The notes under the pieces were generated by a model. The model saw nothing but the letters and a program-made list of their open reading frames with translations. It was not told the origin of the DNA and ran no database searches. Positions 49,970 through 57,874 of a stretch of 60,217 nucleotides of DNA are shown here, piece after piece. Origin of the DNA: Planctomycetaceae bacterium (GTDB lineage: Bacteria > Planctomycetota > Planctomycetia > Planctomycetales > Planctomycetaceae); contig JAKFWA010000125.1 of NCBI GenBank assembly GCA_021732995.1, positions 1 through 60,217 of the forward strand, in the 5' to 3' direction. A program made the translations under genes and the position numbers. How positions within the stretch are numbered: position 1 is the first letter of the stretch; each line of letters begins with the position of its first letter.

Positions 49970-52531
49970 TCAGTCCACCAACGGAAATCCAGCGATGACG
50001 GCGACGGTGATGCCGGCCGTCAGCGCTGTGAAGTGCCAGTAAAGGGTCACGTTGACGATTTCGACGTCGCGTCGAGCCGTCATTTGCCCGGCCAATTTCC
50101 TGGCCAGACAGTAGAGTTGCATAATGATACCCACCGCAACATGACACACCGTCCACAGCACCAGCACCCAGACCGTTGCCGGGTATACATGAGACTTGGG
50201 ATCCAGTCCGGTGAGCCACGGTCCCGCAACAAGGGCCGCGGAACCGGCTGCCGCGAGTACTATTGATGTCAACAACCCGGTATAGAATGCCGCAGAATTG
50301 CCGCTTCGATTCCAGCGGCGAGCGAAGACGGTCAGCGCCCAAGCTGCGAGTAGCATTCCGCCCCCGAGTGTCGGCCAGAAGACACCGGGACCGGGCGATG
50401 GCTGCGGGGGGAAGTCGTCGTGAATGGTCCAGAAGAAAAAGTACCCGAAGACGAGTGATATAAATGCGGTCAAATCGGCGAGCATCGTAATAAAGACGGA
50501 CCACCAACTGATCGACGCCGGACCAGAAACGTAGATTGGCAACGTCAGTCCGAGCCCGACATACTTCTCGTCTTTTTCTGGCGTGCGCGCGGTACCTGTC
50601 CACAGCCAGTAGCAGAACACGGCGACTGCCAGCAGCAGGCTTGAGACTGCCGGCCACCACCAGTGATATGTTCCCAGTATGAAAAACCCGCCAAGTGAGA
50701 AGGCCGCGATCATCGGGATGAACGACGAGCCAGGCAGCCGCGCACATTGCTGAGGTACCGCGTCGATGACTGACGTGACCAACGTCTCACGTAAACCTTC
50801 TTCGGCGTCGGGTAAATAGAATCGACCTTCATCGACGTCACGCTGCAGGTTCGGTTGATCCCACAACGGATAGCAACTGTCGATCTCCGGAATCGACCGC
50901 ATGCCCCAAGGTTTGCCAGGCATCTCCTGCAGCCATTCCAAAGTTCCCGCTCCCCACGGATTCATTTCCGAATAGGGTTGTTTTTGTTTCAGGCGAATCA
51001 CGTCCCAGACGACAACGGCGATTCCCGCCGCGAGAATGAATGCGCCCACTGTGGAGATCAGATTGAGTGTGTTGAGACCCGCATCGGCTGGATAAGTGAA
51101 GACTCGTCGCGGCATGCCGCGCAAGCCCGCAAGGTGCATCGGCATGAAGGTGATGTTAAAGCCGATGAAGGTCAGCCAGAACGCGATCTTTCCCAGACGG
51201 TCCGACAGCTTCTTGCCGTCGAACAAGGGGTAGAAGTAATACAGTCCAGCCAGCATCGGAAAGATCACGCCGCCGATCATGACATAGTGCAGATGGCCGA
51301 CGATAAAGAACGAGTCGTGCGCCTGAAAATCGAAGGGTACCAGTGCGACCATGACGCCGGTCAGGCCGCCGAGCACGAAGATCATCAAGCTGCCGAGCGC
51401 GAAGAGCATTGGCACCGAGCGTACAACTCGGCCTGCCGCCAGCGTGGCGATGAAACAGAAGATCTGCACTCCCGTCGGGATTGCGACCGCCTGCGAAGCC
51501 GCTGAGAACAATCCCAAAGAAATGCCCGGCAGACCTGTGGTAAACATGTGATGGACCCACAGACCGAAGCTCAGGAACCCGGTGCCAACCGCCGAGAGCA
51601 CCACCCAGCCATAGCCCACAATCGGTGTCCGCGAGAACGTGGGCACGATCATCGCAATCAGGGCTACTGACGGCAGGAAAACGACATAGACCTCGGGGTG
51701 TCCGAAGAGCCAGAACAAATGCTGCCACAGCAGAGGATCACCGCCGCCGGCGGGATCGAAGAACGGCCATCCAAAGGCCCGCTCGATTTCCAGAAGCATG
51801 CTACCTGTGATCAGCGGCGGAAATGCAAAGAGCATCATCGACGCTGCCACCAGCACGTACCACGCATAAAGCGGTATCAGATTGATTCGCATTCCCGGCG
51901 GGCGGCACTTCAGGGTTCCGACGATCATCTCCACCGCCGCCGCGATTGCCGCGACTTCAATGAACGAGAAGCCCAGTAGCCAGATATCTGCGCCGATGTC
52001 TGTTTGGTACTTGGAAGTTAGTGGCGGGTACATGAACCACCCGCCGCGAGGAGCCGCATCGAAAAAGATCGCTCCGCACAGAAATATTCCGCCGAGCAGG
52101 TAGCACCAGAAACCAAATGCAGAGAGTCGCGGAAATGGCAGATCTCGCGCACCCAGCATTTGAGGCAGTAACAGCACCGCGATTGCCTCGAAGATCGGGA
52201 TCGCGAACAGAAACATCATTACGGAGCCATGCACCGTAAATGCCTGATTATAGACCTCGGCAGACAGGAAATCGTTATCCGGTACAGCGAGTTGGATTCG
52301 CATTAATAATGCCAGCACACCGGCGAAGAGAAAAAACACAAATGCGGTGGCCGTGTACCAGACTCCGATATCTGAATTGTTGACCGACGACCAATATCGC
52401 CAGCCGCCGGGAGTCTCCCAGATTTTCAGCAGACGTTCCTCCTGAGCACGTTGAACCTCCTTTGGTGGCGCCTCTGCGAGCGGTTGCGCGTCTCGTTTTC
52501 CGGCCTCGTGAGCTTCTCGGTGTTCGCTCAT
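49970..52531 (-). CDS. Cytochrome c oxidase fused subunits I and III (caa3 type)
   Basis: The 853-residue protein joins subunit I (about 1-550) and subunit III (about 640-850). Subunit I has all heme-copper ligands: H101 (heme a) in TVHGS, H278-P-E-V-Y282 for CuB with the cross-linked Tyr, H327-H328 for CuB, and H413 and H415 in GHLHY. D130 in ARDLPFPR and E280 fit a D-channel. At the K-channel position the usual PTGIK reads P352-T-G-V-Q356, so the lysine is glutamine. ATG 52531 overlaps the subunit II stop by ATGA; the open frame before it overlaps subunit II and is not used. The enzyme reduces oxygen to water and pumps protons. Confidence 0.94.
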   Translation of the reverse strand: MSEHREAHEAGKRDAQPLAEAPPKEVQRAQEERLLKIWETPGGWRYWSSVNNSDIGVWYTATAFVFFLFAGVLALLMRIQLAVPDNDFLSAEVYNQAFTVHGSVMMFLFAIPIFEAIAVLLLPQMLGARDLPFPRLSAFGFWCYLLGGIFLCGAIFFDAAPRGGWFMYPPLTSKYQTDIGADIWLLGFSFIEVAAIAAAVEMIVGTLKCRPPGMRINLIPLYAWYVLVAASMMLFAFPPLITGSMLLEIERAFGWPFFDPAGGGDPLLWQHLFWLFGHPEVYVVFLPSVALIAMIVPTFSRTPIVGYGWVVLSAVGTGFLSFGLWVHHMFTTGLPGISLGLFSAASQAVAIPTGVQIFCFIATLAAGRVVRSVPMLFALGSLMIFVLGGLTGVMVALVPFDFQAHDSFFIVGHLHYVMIGGVIFPMLAGLYYFYPLFDGKKLSDRLGKIAFWLTFIGFNITFMPMHLAGLRGMPRRVFTYPADAGLNTLNLISTVGAFILAAGIAVVVWDVIRLKQKQPYSEMNPWGAGTLEWLQEMPGKPWGMRSIPEIDSCYPLWDQPNLQRDVDEGRFYLPDAEEGLRETLVTSVIDAVPQQCARLPGSSFIPMIAAFSLGGFFILGTYHWWWPAVSSLLLAVAVFCYWLWTGTARTPEKDEKYVGLGLTLPIYVSGPASISWWSVFITMLADLTAFISLVFGYFFFWTIHDDFPPQPSPGPGVFWPTLGGGMLLAAWALTVFARRWNRSGNSAAFYTGLLTSIVLAAAGSAALVAGPWLTGLDPKSHVYPATVWVLVLWTVCHVAVGIIMQLYCLARKLAGQMTARRDVEIVNVTLYWHFTALTAGITVAVIAGFPLVD

Positions 52532-53580
52532 TTCAGGCCCTTCAGATAGACGGCCATCGCATTCACGTCGTCGGAACGCAGCATGTCGAATTTCGGCATG
52601 TAGGCACCGGGCTTGATCTTGTCCGAGTCGGCAATCCACCGGCGCAGATGAGCTGAATCGTTGGGCCATGATGCGGCTGCAATGCTCAGGCGACTGCCCA
52701 AGTGAGTGAGATCAGGGCCAACGACACCGGCTGCGTTCGTCCCGCGCACGGTGTGACAGGCGCCGCAGCCGTTCGCGAGAAACTGCTTCTCACCACGTTG
52801 GGCGAGCGGGTTATCGGGAGGGGCGGCTGGCGTCGCCTGATGTGCCAACCAGCGGTTGAACTCTTCCTTTTCTTCGACCACGACGTCGAACTTCATCAGT
52901 GCGTGCGAGGTTCCACAGTATTCAGCACAGACTCCACGAAACAGGCCGGTCTTAGTCGGGGTCACGGCCAAACGTGTCGTTCTGCCAGGTATCAGGTCCA
53001 TCTTTCCGGCCAGCGACGGAATCCAGAACGAGTGGATGACGTTGTCGCTTTCCAGAAGAAACTGCACCGGTTCTCCGACCGGCAGATGAATTTCGTTCGC
53101 CAAGATAATTGGCTGTCCCTCGGCGGGCTCGTAGCGAACGCGCCACCACCACATTTCCCCCGAGACAACGACTTTCAGGCTACCGGAGGGGGCGGGGGCA
53201 ACGAGTCCGGGGAGTGCGCTCAATCCAAACACCAGCAGGATCGATAAGACGACCGTTGGCAAAATCGCCCCGCAGCCGACGATGATGAAAGCTTCTCGCC
53301 GTCGGTTGAACGATTCGGGGTGAGTTCGGACGCTGTGCCAGGTCAGTGCCATCACGCCGAGCCAAACCACAGTCGTGCCAGCAACCATCCACCAAAAGAG
53401 ATTCTCGATACCAGCGGCCTCAACACCGGCCGGATTCAAGGCTGATTGAATACGACTGTGCCCATCAGGCAATAAAGCTACCGCGCTGCCGGGCAAGGCT
53501 ACCTCTGCACGCTTCGCCCCCGAATCCCGTTGGCTTGGCGGCTCAATCCCTCGACACAGTTCGCGCAGATGATGAGTCAT
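52528..53580 (-). CDS. Cytochrome c oxidase subunit II with fused cytochrome c (caa3 type)
   Basis: The 350-residue protein has two membrane helices (about 62-82 and 97-120), a cupredoxin domain with the complete CuA site (H183, C218, E220, C222, H226, M229) and a C-terminal cytochrome c domain with C272-G-A-C-H276 and a later axial Met (M328 in AYMPKF). It accepts electrons from a soluble or membrane-bound cytochrome and passes them to subunit I. It is the first gene of the operon. There is a long N-terminal region (1-60) without a clear lipobox. The ATG 53580 has AAGG upstream. Confidence 0.94.
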   Translation of the reverse strand: MTHHLRELCRGIEPPSQRDSGAKRAEVALPGSAVALLPDGHSRIQSALNPAGVEAAGIENLFWWMVAGTTVVWLGVMALTWHSVRTHPESFNRRREAFIIVGCGAILPTVVLSILLVFGLSALPGLVAPAPSGSLKVVVSGEMWWWRVRYEPAEGQPIILANEIHLPVGEPVQFLLESDNVIHSFWIPSLAGKMDLIPGRTTRLAVTPTKTGLFRGVCAEYCGTSHALMKFDVVVEEKEEFNRWLAHQATPAAPPDNPLAQRGEKQFLANGCGACHTVRGTNAAGVVGPDLTHLGSRLSIAAASWPNDSAHLRRWIADSDKIKPGAYMPKFDMLRSDDVNAMAVYLKGLK

Positions 53581-54341
53581 GGCCTTGATTGCCTGCGTGT
53601 CGCCCGGTTTTCTATTGCCTGAACGCGGATTCGGATTCAGAGCTACGCAAATGGGGGGCCACGAGATCAGCCGCGGTTCGATTCCTCAAAGAGCATCCCT
53701 ATTGGTCGTCTGGCCTTCTAGCTACTGCAGGCACATGGTGCGTCATGCAACACGCAACGCCCTCTGCCTCGGTTGCGACCACAATTGGGTCGTACGCTCA
53801 CTAATGCTATGAGCGATTCTGACGTAATCCGCAGATGCGGACTTTGGCGCGATTCAGGCATGGTGGAAGCCATCAGATGCGGATACACTAAGTTTGATTG
53901 CTTCAGATTTGTGAAGTGATCGATCTGGTCGGAAGCAAGCGAGTAACGCAATCCTTCACGGGATTCGTTTTCCGGCCAAGCGGGAATCTGGCAGACACGG
54001 ACACATCTGCTCCTGTGCTTTGATGGCACTGGCTTCCGCACATTTCTGCTGCCGACCATCGGTTGTGTTAACCGCTCTGGAAAAGCCGCCGGCGTCATAA
54101 CGGACGCAAGGGATTCTGAGACTTTCTTGTTTGTCCAGAATTACGGTCAGAGCGGCAAATGCGACTGCCAGAATGATGCCTGTGGACCCCCTCCGCGGTC
54201 CCGACAGCATGCTCAAGCGTCTCGCAGTCTCTGGGATGATGTTTTCTGCTGGTGCCGGAGTCTCGGGAACTGCCAGTCACAGGTGTCTCGCACCCGACTT
54301 TTGCACCGTCAGATACTCTTTGCATAAGGAGGATCGAACCT
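53581..54341. other. Intergenic region without a convincing gene
   Basis: This 761-bp stretch lies between the oxidase operon (minus) and the small RNA-related island (plus). It must contain the oxidase promoter. A minus-strand frame starting at 54216 or 54210 encodes about 85 residues with one hydrophobic stretch (GIILAVAFAALTVIL) and several Cys, but has a poor ribosome binding site and no recognised relatives, so I do not call it. The plus frame at 53589-53804 is also unsupported. AAGGAGG at 54326-54332 belongs to the next gene. Confidence 0.5.
54326..54332 (+). promoter_or_regulatory. Strong Shine-Dalgarno for an ATC start
   Basis: AAGGAGG is complementary to the end of 16S rRNA over seven bases. 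The next nine bases lead to ATC at 54342, which starts a conserved-looking ARNQNTFAKRQRE sequence. No ATG, GTG or TTG lies at a usable distance in this frame, so the site decides for an ATC start. Confidence 0.65.
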
Positions 54342-54524
54342 ATCGCACGTAACCAAAATACATTCGCCAAACGTCAGCGCGAGATGGAAAAAAAAGAAAA
54401 GGCCGAAGCCAAACAGGTGCGGCGCAATCAGAGGAAAGAAGCCGCTCCTGAATCGGGTGCTTCGCAATCTCAAGGTGGCGCGCCGATCGAGGCGAGTCCA
54501 ATTGAGCATGACGCTGATAAATGA
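54342..54524 (+). CDS. Small basic protein of the ARNQNTFAKRQRE type, probable ATC start
   Basis: The 60-residue protein reads (M)ARNQNTFAKRQREMEKKEK and then a Lys/Arg-rich helix, ending in a Ser/Ala/Pro-rich tail. I know short conserved proteins beginning with this kind of sequence and with a normal ATG; the function is unknown but the charge suggests RNA or ribosome binding. Here the codon at the expected Met is ATC, nine bases after AAGGAGG. The first in-frame ATG (54384) has no binding site and would remove the conserved end. The cold-shock gene begins 108 bp downstream on the same strand. Confidence 0.72.
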   Translation: MARNQNTFAKRQREMEKKEKAEAKQVRRNQRKEAAPESGASQSQGGAPIEASPIEHDADK

Positions 54525-54531
54525 AATTCAC

Positions 54532-54548
54532 GTCGTCAACTTGACGAC
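54532..54548. promoter_or_regulatory. 17-bp perfect inverted repeat upstream of the cold-shock gene
   Basis: GTCGTCAA at 54532-54539, a central C, and TTGACGAC at 54541-54548 are perfect inverted copies. It lies between the stop of the small basic gene and the cold-shock start 85 bp further on. It could be an operator for a dimeric regulator or a hairpin in the leader (7-bp stem, 3-base loop). TTGACG in its right arm could also be a -35 box, but no good -10 follows. Confidence 0.45.
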
Positions 54549-54632
54549 AGATACCCTGTGCGTGGTCGGAGTTGAGTGAGTGTTTCACACGCAGATGGCC
54601 GCACAACTGTTTTGAGAGAACCGGATAGAAGA

Positions 54633-54830
54633 ATGGCTGAAGGCACGATCAAAAGAATTACGGACAAAGGTTTTGGGTTCATCGAAGACGGCACCGGGAA
54701 GGACATGTTCTTCCACAGTTCCTGTCTCGAAGGCGTGGGCTACGACCAACTGCGAGAAGGCCAGCGCGTCTCGTACGAAGTTGGCCAGGGGCCGAAGGGT
54801 CCGCGCGCAGAGAAGGTAAGGATCATCTGA
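54633..54830 (+). CDS. Cold-shock domain protein (CspA family)
   Basis: The 65-residue protein is a complete single cold-shock domain. It has RNP1 as K12-G-F-G-F-I17 and RNP2 as M25-F-F-H28, and ends PKGPRAEKVRII. It binds single-stranded RNA and DNA as a chaperone. The leader before it is about 108 bp and holds an inverted repeat, consistent with leader-based control seen in other csp genes. The ribosome binding site is weak (GGATAGAAGA). Confidence 0.93.
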   Translation: MAEGTIKRITDKGFGFIEDGTGKDMFFHSSCLEGVGYDQLREGQRVSYEVGQGPKGPRAEKVRII

Positions 54831-54899
54831 TCCTTCTGTGCTCTGCAACCAGAGAGTGTTACGCAGCACCGGGTGTCGGACAGGCCCCCGGTGTTTCTA
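54818..54899 (+). terminator. Two hairpins after the cold-shock gene, probable terminator
   Basis: The first hairpin, AAGGATC at 54818-54824 with GATCCTT at 54829-54835 and loop ATCT, spans the stop codon. The second, CACCGGG at 54867-54873 with CCCGGTG at 54887-54893, is followed by TTTCTAT. The second has the form of an intrinsic terminator with a short T-run; the first may protect the message end. Confidence 0.5.
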
Positions 54900-54959
54900 T
54901 TACCCAGCATGGCAACGATCGCCAGTTGCTCGTCGCCTGACTTATGGGAAGAACTCCTG

Positions 54960-55241
54960 ATGGAGCATAAGAAACCAGTTCCACTGTTCACACGCTCGAA
55001 GCGCGCGGCTTGTCCTGTTTGTGGACAGACCAGCTATTCGCTGGGAGGGATGCATCCGCAGTGTGCGATCAAGCAGGCGGATAGAAAACGTCTTAAGGGG
55101 ATCACAACACCCTGTGACGCACCTTCCGTAGCCCAGACGGTCATCCCCGTCGCACTTCAGAAAAGCTGTCCTGAGTGCAAGGCGTTACTTCACGTGCGTG
55201 AGAAGGCATGTGCTTGTGGGCATACATTCGTTGGTGAGTAG
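54960..55241 (+). CDS. Small zinc-ribbon protein
   Basis: The 93-residue protein has two Cys clusters. The N-terminal one is C18-P-V-C21 with M-H32-P-Q-C35. The C-terminal one is C70-P-E-C73 with C84-A-C86-G-H88, a zinc-ribbon spacing. The linker is basic (ADRKRLKG). I do not recognise the family; binding to nucleic acid or ribosomes is inference from zinc ribbons and the RNA-related neighbours. ATG 54960 was chosen because GGAAGAAC lies upstream and residues before it do not look conserved. It is convergent with the next gene. Confidence 0.72.
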   Translation: MEHKKPVPLFTRSKRAACPVCGQTSYSLGGMHPQCAIKQADRKRLKGITTPCDAPSVAQTVIPVALQKSCPECKALLHVREKACACGHTFVGE

Positions 55242-55283
55242 ATCTCGTGCCCAGGCTGATGGCCGCGCTGGCGCTTGCAGTGT

Positions 55284-55637
55284 TTATCCTTCACCGCCAA
55301 TGTCGAGCCCAAACGAATTGTCGGGATCAATGTGGTCGACGAGGTCATCGTCGGGCCGGCTCCCCGGATACGCGTTCTTCACGGTATCAAAGAGAGCTTT
55401 CGCGCCTTCGAAGTCGATGATCCCATTCGCCAGCATTCCACACTGGATGAATCCAATCCAGCGATGGAGTCGGACGTCCGGCCAGCCCTCAGCGTTCTGG
55501 ATGATGCGCTCCGACATCCATAAGAGATGCCGAGGATGAAGAACCTGCGGCAAGTCAGGTTTGAGATCGGCTGAGTCGTGAATTCTGGCTCTGCATTGTT
55601 CGGCCATCGCTGTAATGAGTGGAGCGGAGTCGTTCAT
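55284..55637 (-). CDS. Conserved-looking protein of unknown function
   Basis: The 117-residue protein is soluble and mostly helical, with LHPRHLLWMSERIIQNAEGWP and RLHRWIGFIQCGMLANGIIDFEGAK as the best-formed parts. The pattern of a helix followed by WIGFIQG-like text recalls small proteins of phage and plasmids, but I cannot name a family. ATG 55637 has GAGAG upstream; ATG 55643 is too close to it. It is the last gene of the minus-strand set that starts with the IscA-like gene. Confidence 0.65.
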   Translation of the reverse strand: MNDSAPLITAMAEQCRARIHDSADLKPDLPQVLHPRHLLWMSERIIQNAEGWPDVRLHRWIGFIQCGMLANGIIDFEGAKALFDTVKNAYPGSRPDDDLVDHIDPDNSFGLDIGGEG

Positions 55638-55691
55638 GTCCATTCTCTCGTTTTGAATGTGTGGCGATGGGCAGTTTGAAGCGTTCAATTT

Positions 55692-56357
55692 CTACTGCGA
55701 AAAAAGTGCTTTGCTGCTGAGGTCCTCGGTGGCGGCCAGATCGGCGGCTCGGGCCGAGTTCAAACCGCCGCAGATCCCCGGTTCCTTCAGAAAGTGCTCA
55801 GCGACGAGTTCGGCGATGAACTCGTTGGCGGTGGGATTTGGGTGCTGGCAGTCGGGAAGAAGTTCACTCAGGAATCGTTCATCTGCGAGCCTTGAGAAGA
55901 GGTCAATGAAAGGCAGCTCTGAGCTGGCGGCAAATGACCGTGCCGCATCGGCGTAGCTTCGCAGGAGTGCGGAGCACCTGGCGTCTGCGCGTGGCGGCGG
56001 ACTCGCGATGATGGGAATCGCTCCATTGAGCACGCATTGACTGACAAGGGTCTCAAGTGCTTCGCGAAAATCCTCAGTAGAGGTGGTCGAGTTCGCGCCA
56101 GCGGGAACGGCGTCGTTTGCGCCCAGAAGAATCAGCACGTAGTCCGCGTTATGGCGGCCCACCATTCGCTCGAAGCGACGCACCGCGTAACTCATGTAGA
56201 CGCCATGCAGGGCGCTGACGATCAGTTCGACATCAATGCCCTCACGATCCAGCAGCCTTTTCAAATAGCTGGGGTAAGTCGTTTGGGGCGTCACTCCGGT
56301 TTCTCGGCACCCGACAGTAATTGAGTCACCCAGCAGCACGATGCGCGGCTTATTCAT
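55692..56357 (-). CDS. SGNH/GDSL hydrolase
   Basis: The 221-residue protein has the four SGNH blocks: S12 in LGDSITVG, G52 in ALHG, N81 in LLGAND and the D169-C-Q-H172 dyad near the end. This is an esterase or acylhydrolase of the GDSL family, cytoplasmic since there is no signal peptide. The ATG at 56357 lies inside the end of the RRM gene (8-base overlap), so translation is probably coupled. The substrate is unknown. Confidence 0.9.
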   Translation of the reverse strand: MNKPRIVLLGDSITVGCRETGVTPQTTYPSYLKRLLDREGIDVELIVSALHGVYMSYAVRRFERMVGRHNADYVLILLGANDAVPAGANSTTSTEDFREALETLVSQCVLNGAIPIIASPPPRADARCSALLRSYADAARSFAASSELPFIDLFSRLADERFLSELLPDCQHPNPTANEFIAELVAEHFLKEPGICGGLNSARAADLAATEDLSSKALFSQ

Positions 56358-56679
56358 CACTCTGAAGTGCTCCGAACATGGCCAGTGCACTCTGTCGGTT
56401 TGCATTGGTGGAGCCATCATGCTGGGCTCCTTCGGGGCGTGCCTGGGCTTCGTTAATCGTCAGCGATCTGCCGCCCATCACGGTGTGCGACAGATGAGCA
56501 ATCGCATCCTCGGCGTCTTCCATCGACGGCATTGTCACGAAGGCGAAACCGCGAGGTTTATTTGACCCCTGTTCTGTTTTGATTTGCACGGAGGAAACTC
56601 TGCCGTGGCGCTCGAACAGAAATCGGACTTCCGATTCCGTCGCTGTGTGCGGCAGATTTCCCACAAAGATTCTTGTCAT
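56350..56679 (-). CDS. RNA-binding protein with one RRM domain
   Basis: The 109-residue protein is a single RNA recognition motif with RNP2 I4-F-V-G-N-L9 and RNP1 R43-G-F-A-F-V-T-M50, followed by a Gln/Asn-containing tail. Bacterial RRM proteins of this size are often cold-induced and bind single-stranded RNA. AAGAGAAA lies upstream of the ATG. It overlaps the SGNH gene by eight bases and lies 37 bases after the IscA-like gene. Confidence 0.93.
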   Translation of the reverse strand: MTRIFVGNLPHTATESEVRFLFERHGRVSSVQIKTEQGSNKPRGFAFVTMPSMEDAEDAIAHLSHTVMGGRSLTINEAQARPEGAQHDGSTNANRQSALAMFGALQSDE

Positions 56680-56716
56680 CAGTTTCTCTTAATTTTCTTG
56701 TCTAGTTTTGGATCGA

Positions 56717-56980
56717 TTAGCGGCTGATTTGCTGCAGGCGAAGCCGCGCACCGCGTTTGGTCTCCGGCGCATCAAGCGTTCGTCCGGAAAGCTGTCTGAC
56801 AACTGCAGGTGCCATCAGCAGCACTGGGCTGCCATCAATCACGTGGTCTTGCGCTCTCTGAATGCCTCGATGGCACTTCACTCGTCCACCGTCGTGAACG
56901 AGCCGAACGACCTTGATATCCGGTCGCGTGGACTGCAGTTCTGAAAGGCGCGCCCAGGCGGCATCGGTGATCTTCAGCAT
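56717..56980 (-). CDS. IscA/HesB-like small protein without the cysteine set
   Basis: The 87-residue protein begins MLKITDAAWARLSEL, as in A-type iron-sulfur carriers, and ends with VIDGSPVLLMAP, LSGRTLDAPETKRGARLRL, which matches the end of the HesB fold. The three cysteines that bind the cluster are missing: only C36 remains and the CxC near the C-terminus is absent. It therefore probably does not carry iron-sulfur clusters. ATG 56980 has GGAGAA upstream; the longer frame from 57154 adds an unrelated stretch. Confidence 0.68.
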   Translation of the reverse strand: MLKITDAAWARLSELQSTRPDIKVVRLVHDGGRVKCHRGIQRAQDHVIDGSPVLLMAPAVVRQLSGRTLDAPETKRGARLRLQQISR

Positions 56981-57874
56981 TTCGGTTCTCCATAAGCATT
57001 GAGGGGGCTGATTCGTGCGGTGAAATCGCGGCGTTTGGTGCGTCGGGCGGCGAATTGCCGAACATAACCCTTGCAGGTTGTTAACAGCAGCGTGAGCGTG
57101 CTTCTCGAAACCGGGCTGGCATTTCCAGAAATCCGAAGTCTCTTGAAGGTCCATTCAGGGCACGTTTTCAGCGAAATACGACGCAGTCCAACGGAGCGCG
57201 AACGCGATTCGTCTCGACTCCGACCGCCACGAAGTGGACGGTTCGGCAGACATTGCCGGGACGTGCCGTCAGACAACTCGACGCAGCAGTTGAAGAAGAA
57301 AAAGAGCAGGCGTCTGACCGATCACCAGCATCCCGAAGCGGTGAATGAATTCATGCCGGCGGAAGGCTGGAACCGACCGAATTGCTTGCAAATCAGCAAC
57401 AAATCGGTGCGGGAAGGAAGACGTCAACAAAAGACGCAGCATGTCAGGCTTAAGCCGATGGGGAAAACTGAAGCCTTAAACCAGTTCTAAGGCCAGCCCG
57501 CCGACTGTCGATGAGAGAGCAAAGGACTCGCTTTTTCGAGTCGCGATAGTCTCAAAGACTCAGACTGAACAGCACATTGCACAGCGCTAATTGCGCTTCA
57601 ACTCGCTTAAGTGTACTCGATCATCGTCACTTACGCTGCGCGGATCTACCAGAATTAGTGTCAAAGTTCTGTCTCCGGTCGTAAAGCATGCGACTAGCTA
57701 CGTTTGGGCTACGCTCTTTTTTCTCCCGCACACCCATGCCAGCTTGGAGTCGGAGACACAAGATTTCCAACGGCGTTGTGTCAGCCCGACTCGATCGCGG
57801 AGTGAATTGGTGCTGTGGGTTGCGAAAACGACCGGCGACGAGATTTGGAAGTTCCAGCCACTTTGTCGTGGCAG
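56981..57874. other. Long intergenic region without a convincing gene
   Basis: This 894-bp stretch lies between the IscA-like gene and the methyltransferase end. One plus-strand frame (57071-57490, 139 codons) has a basic segment but no known relatives and no good ribosome binding site. A short hairpin (GACTCG, CTTTTT, CGAGTC) lies near 57520-57540. I see no RNA gene or repeat. Confidence 0.5.

Noticed and set aside
53668-53690. GGTTCGATTCC, like a tRNA T-arm
   Set aside because: The flanking bases do not form the T stem and no acceptor, D or anticodon arms can be drawn.
54210-54216. Start of a possible minus-strand small membrane protein of about 85 residues
   Set aside because: There is one hydrophobic stretch, but a weak ribosome binding site and no known relatives, so it is described only under the intergenic entry.
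57071-57490. Plus-strand frame of 139 codons
   Set aside because: It has no recognised relatives and no convincing start, and overlaps nothing that would support it.
57520-57540. Small hairpin GACTCG-CTTTTT-CGAGTC
   Set aside because: The stem is only six bases and there is no gene end near it.
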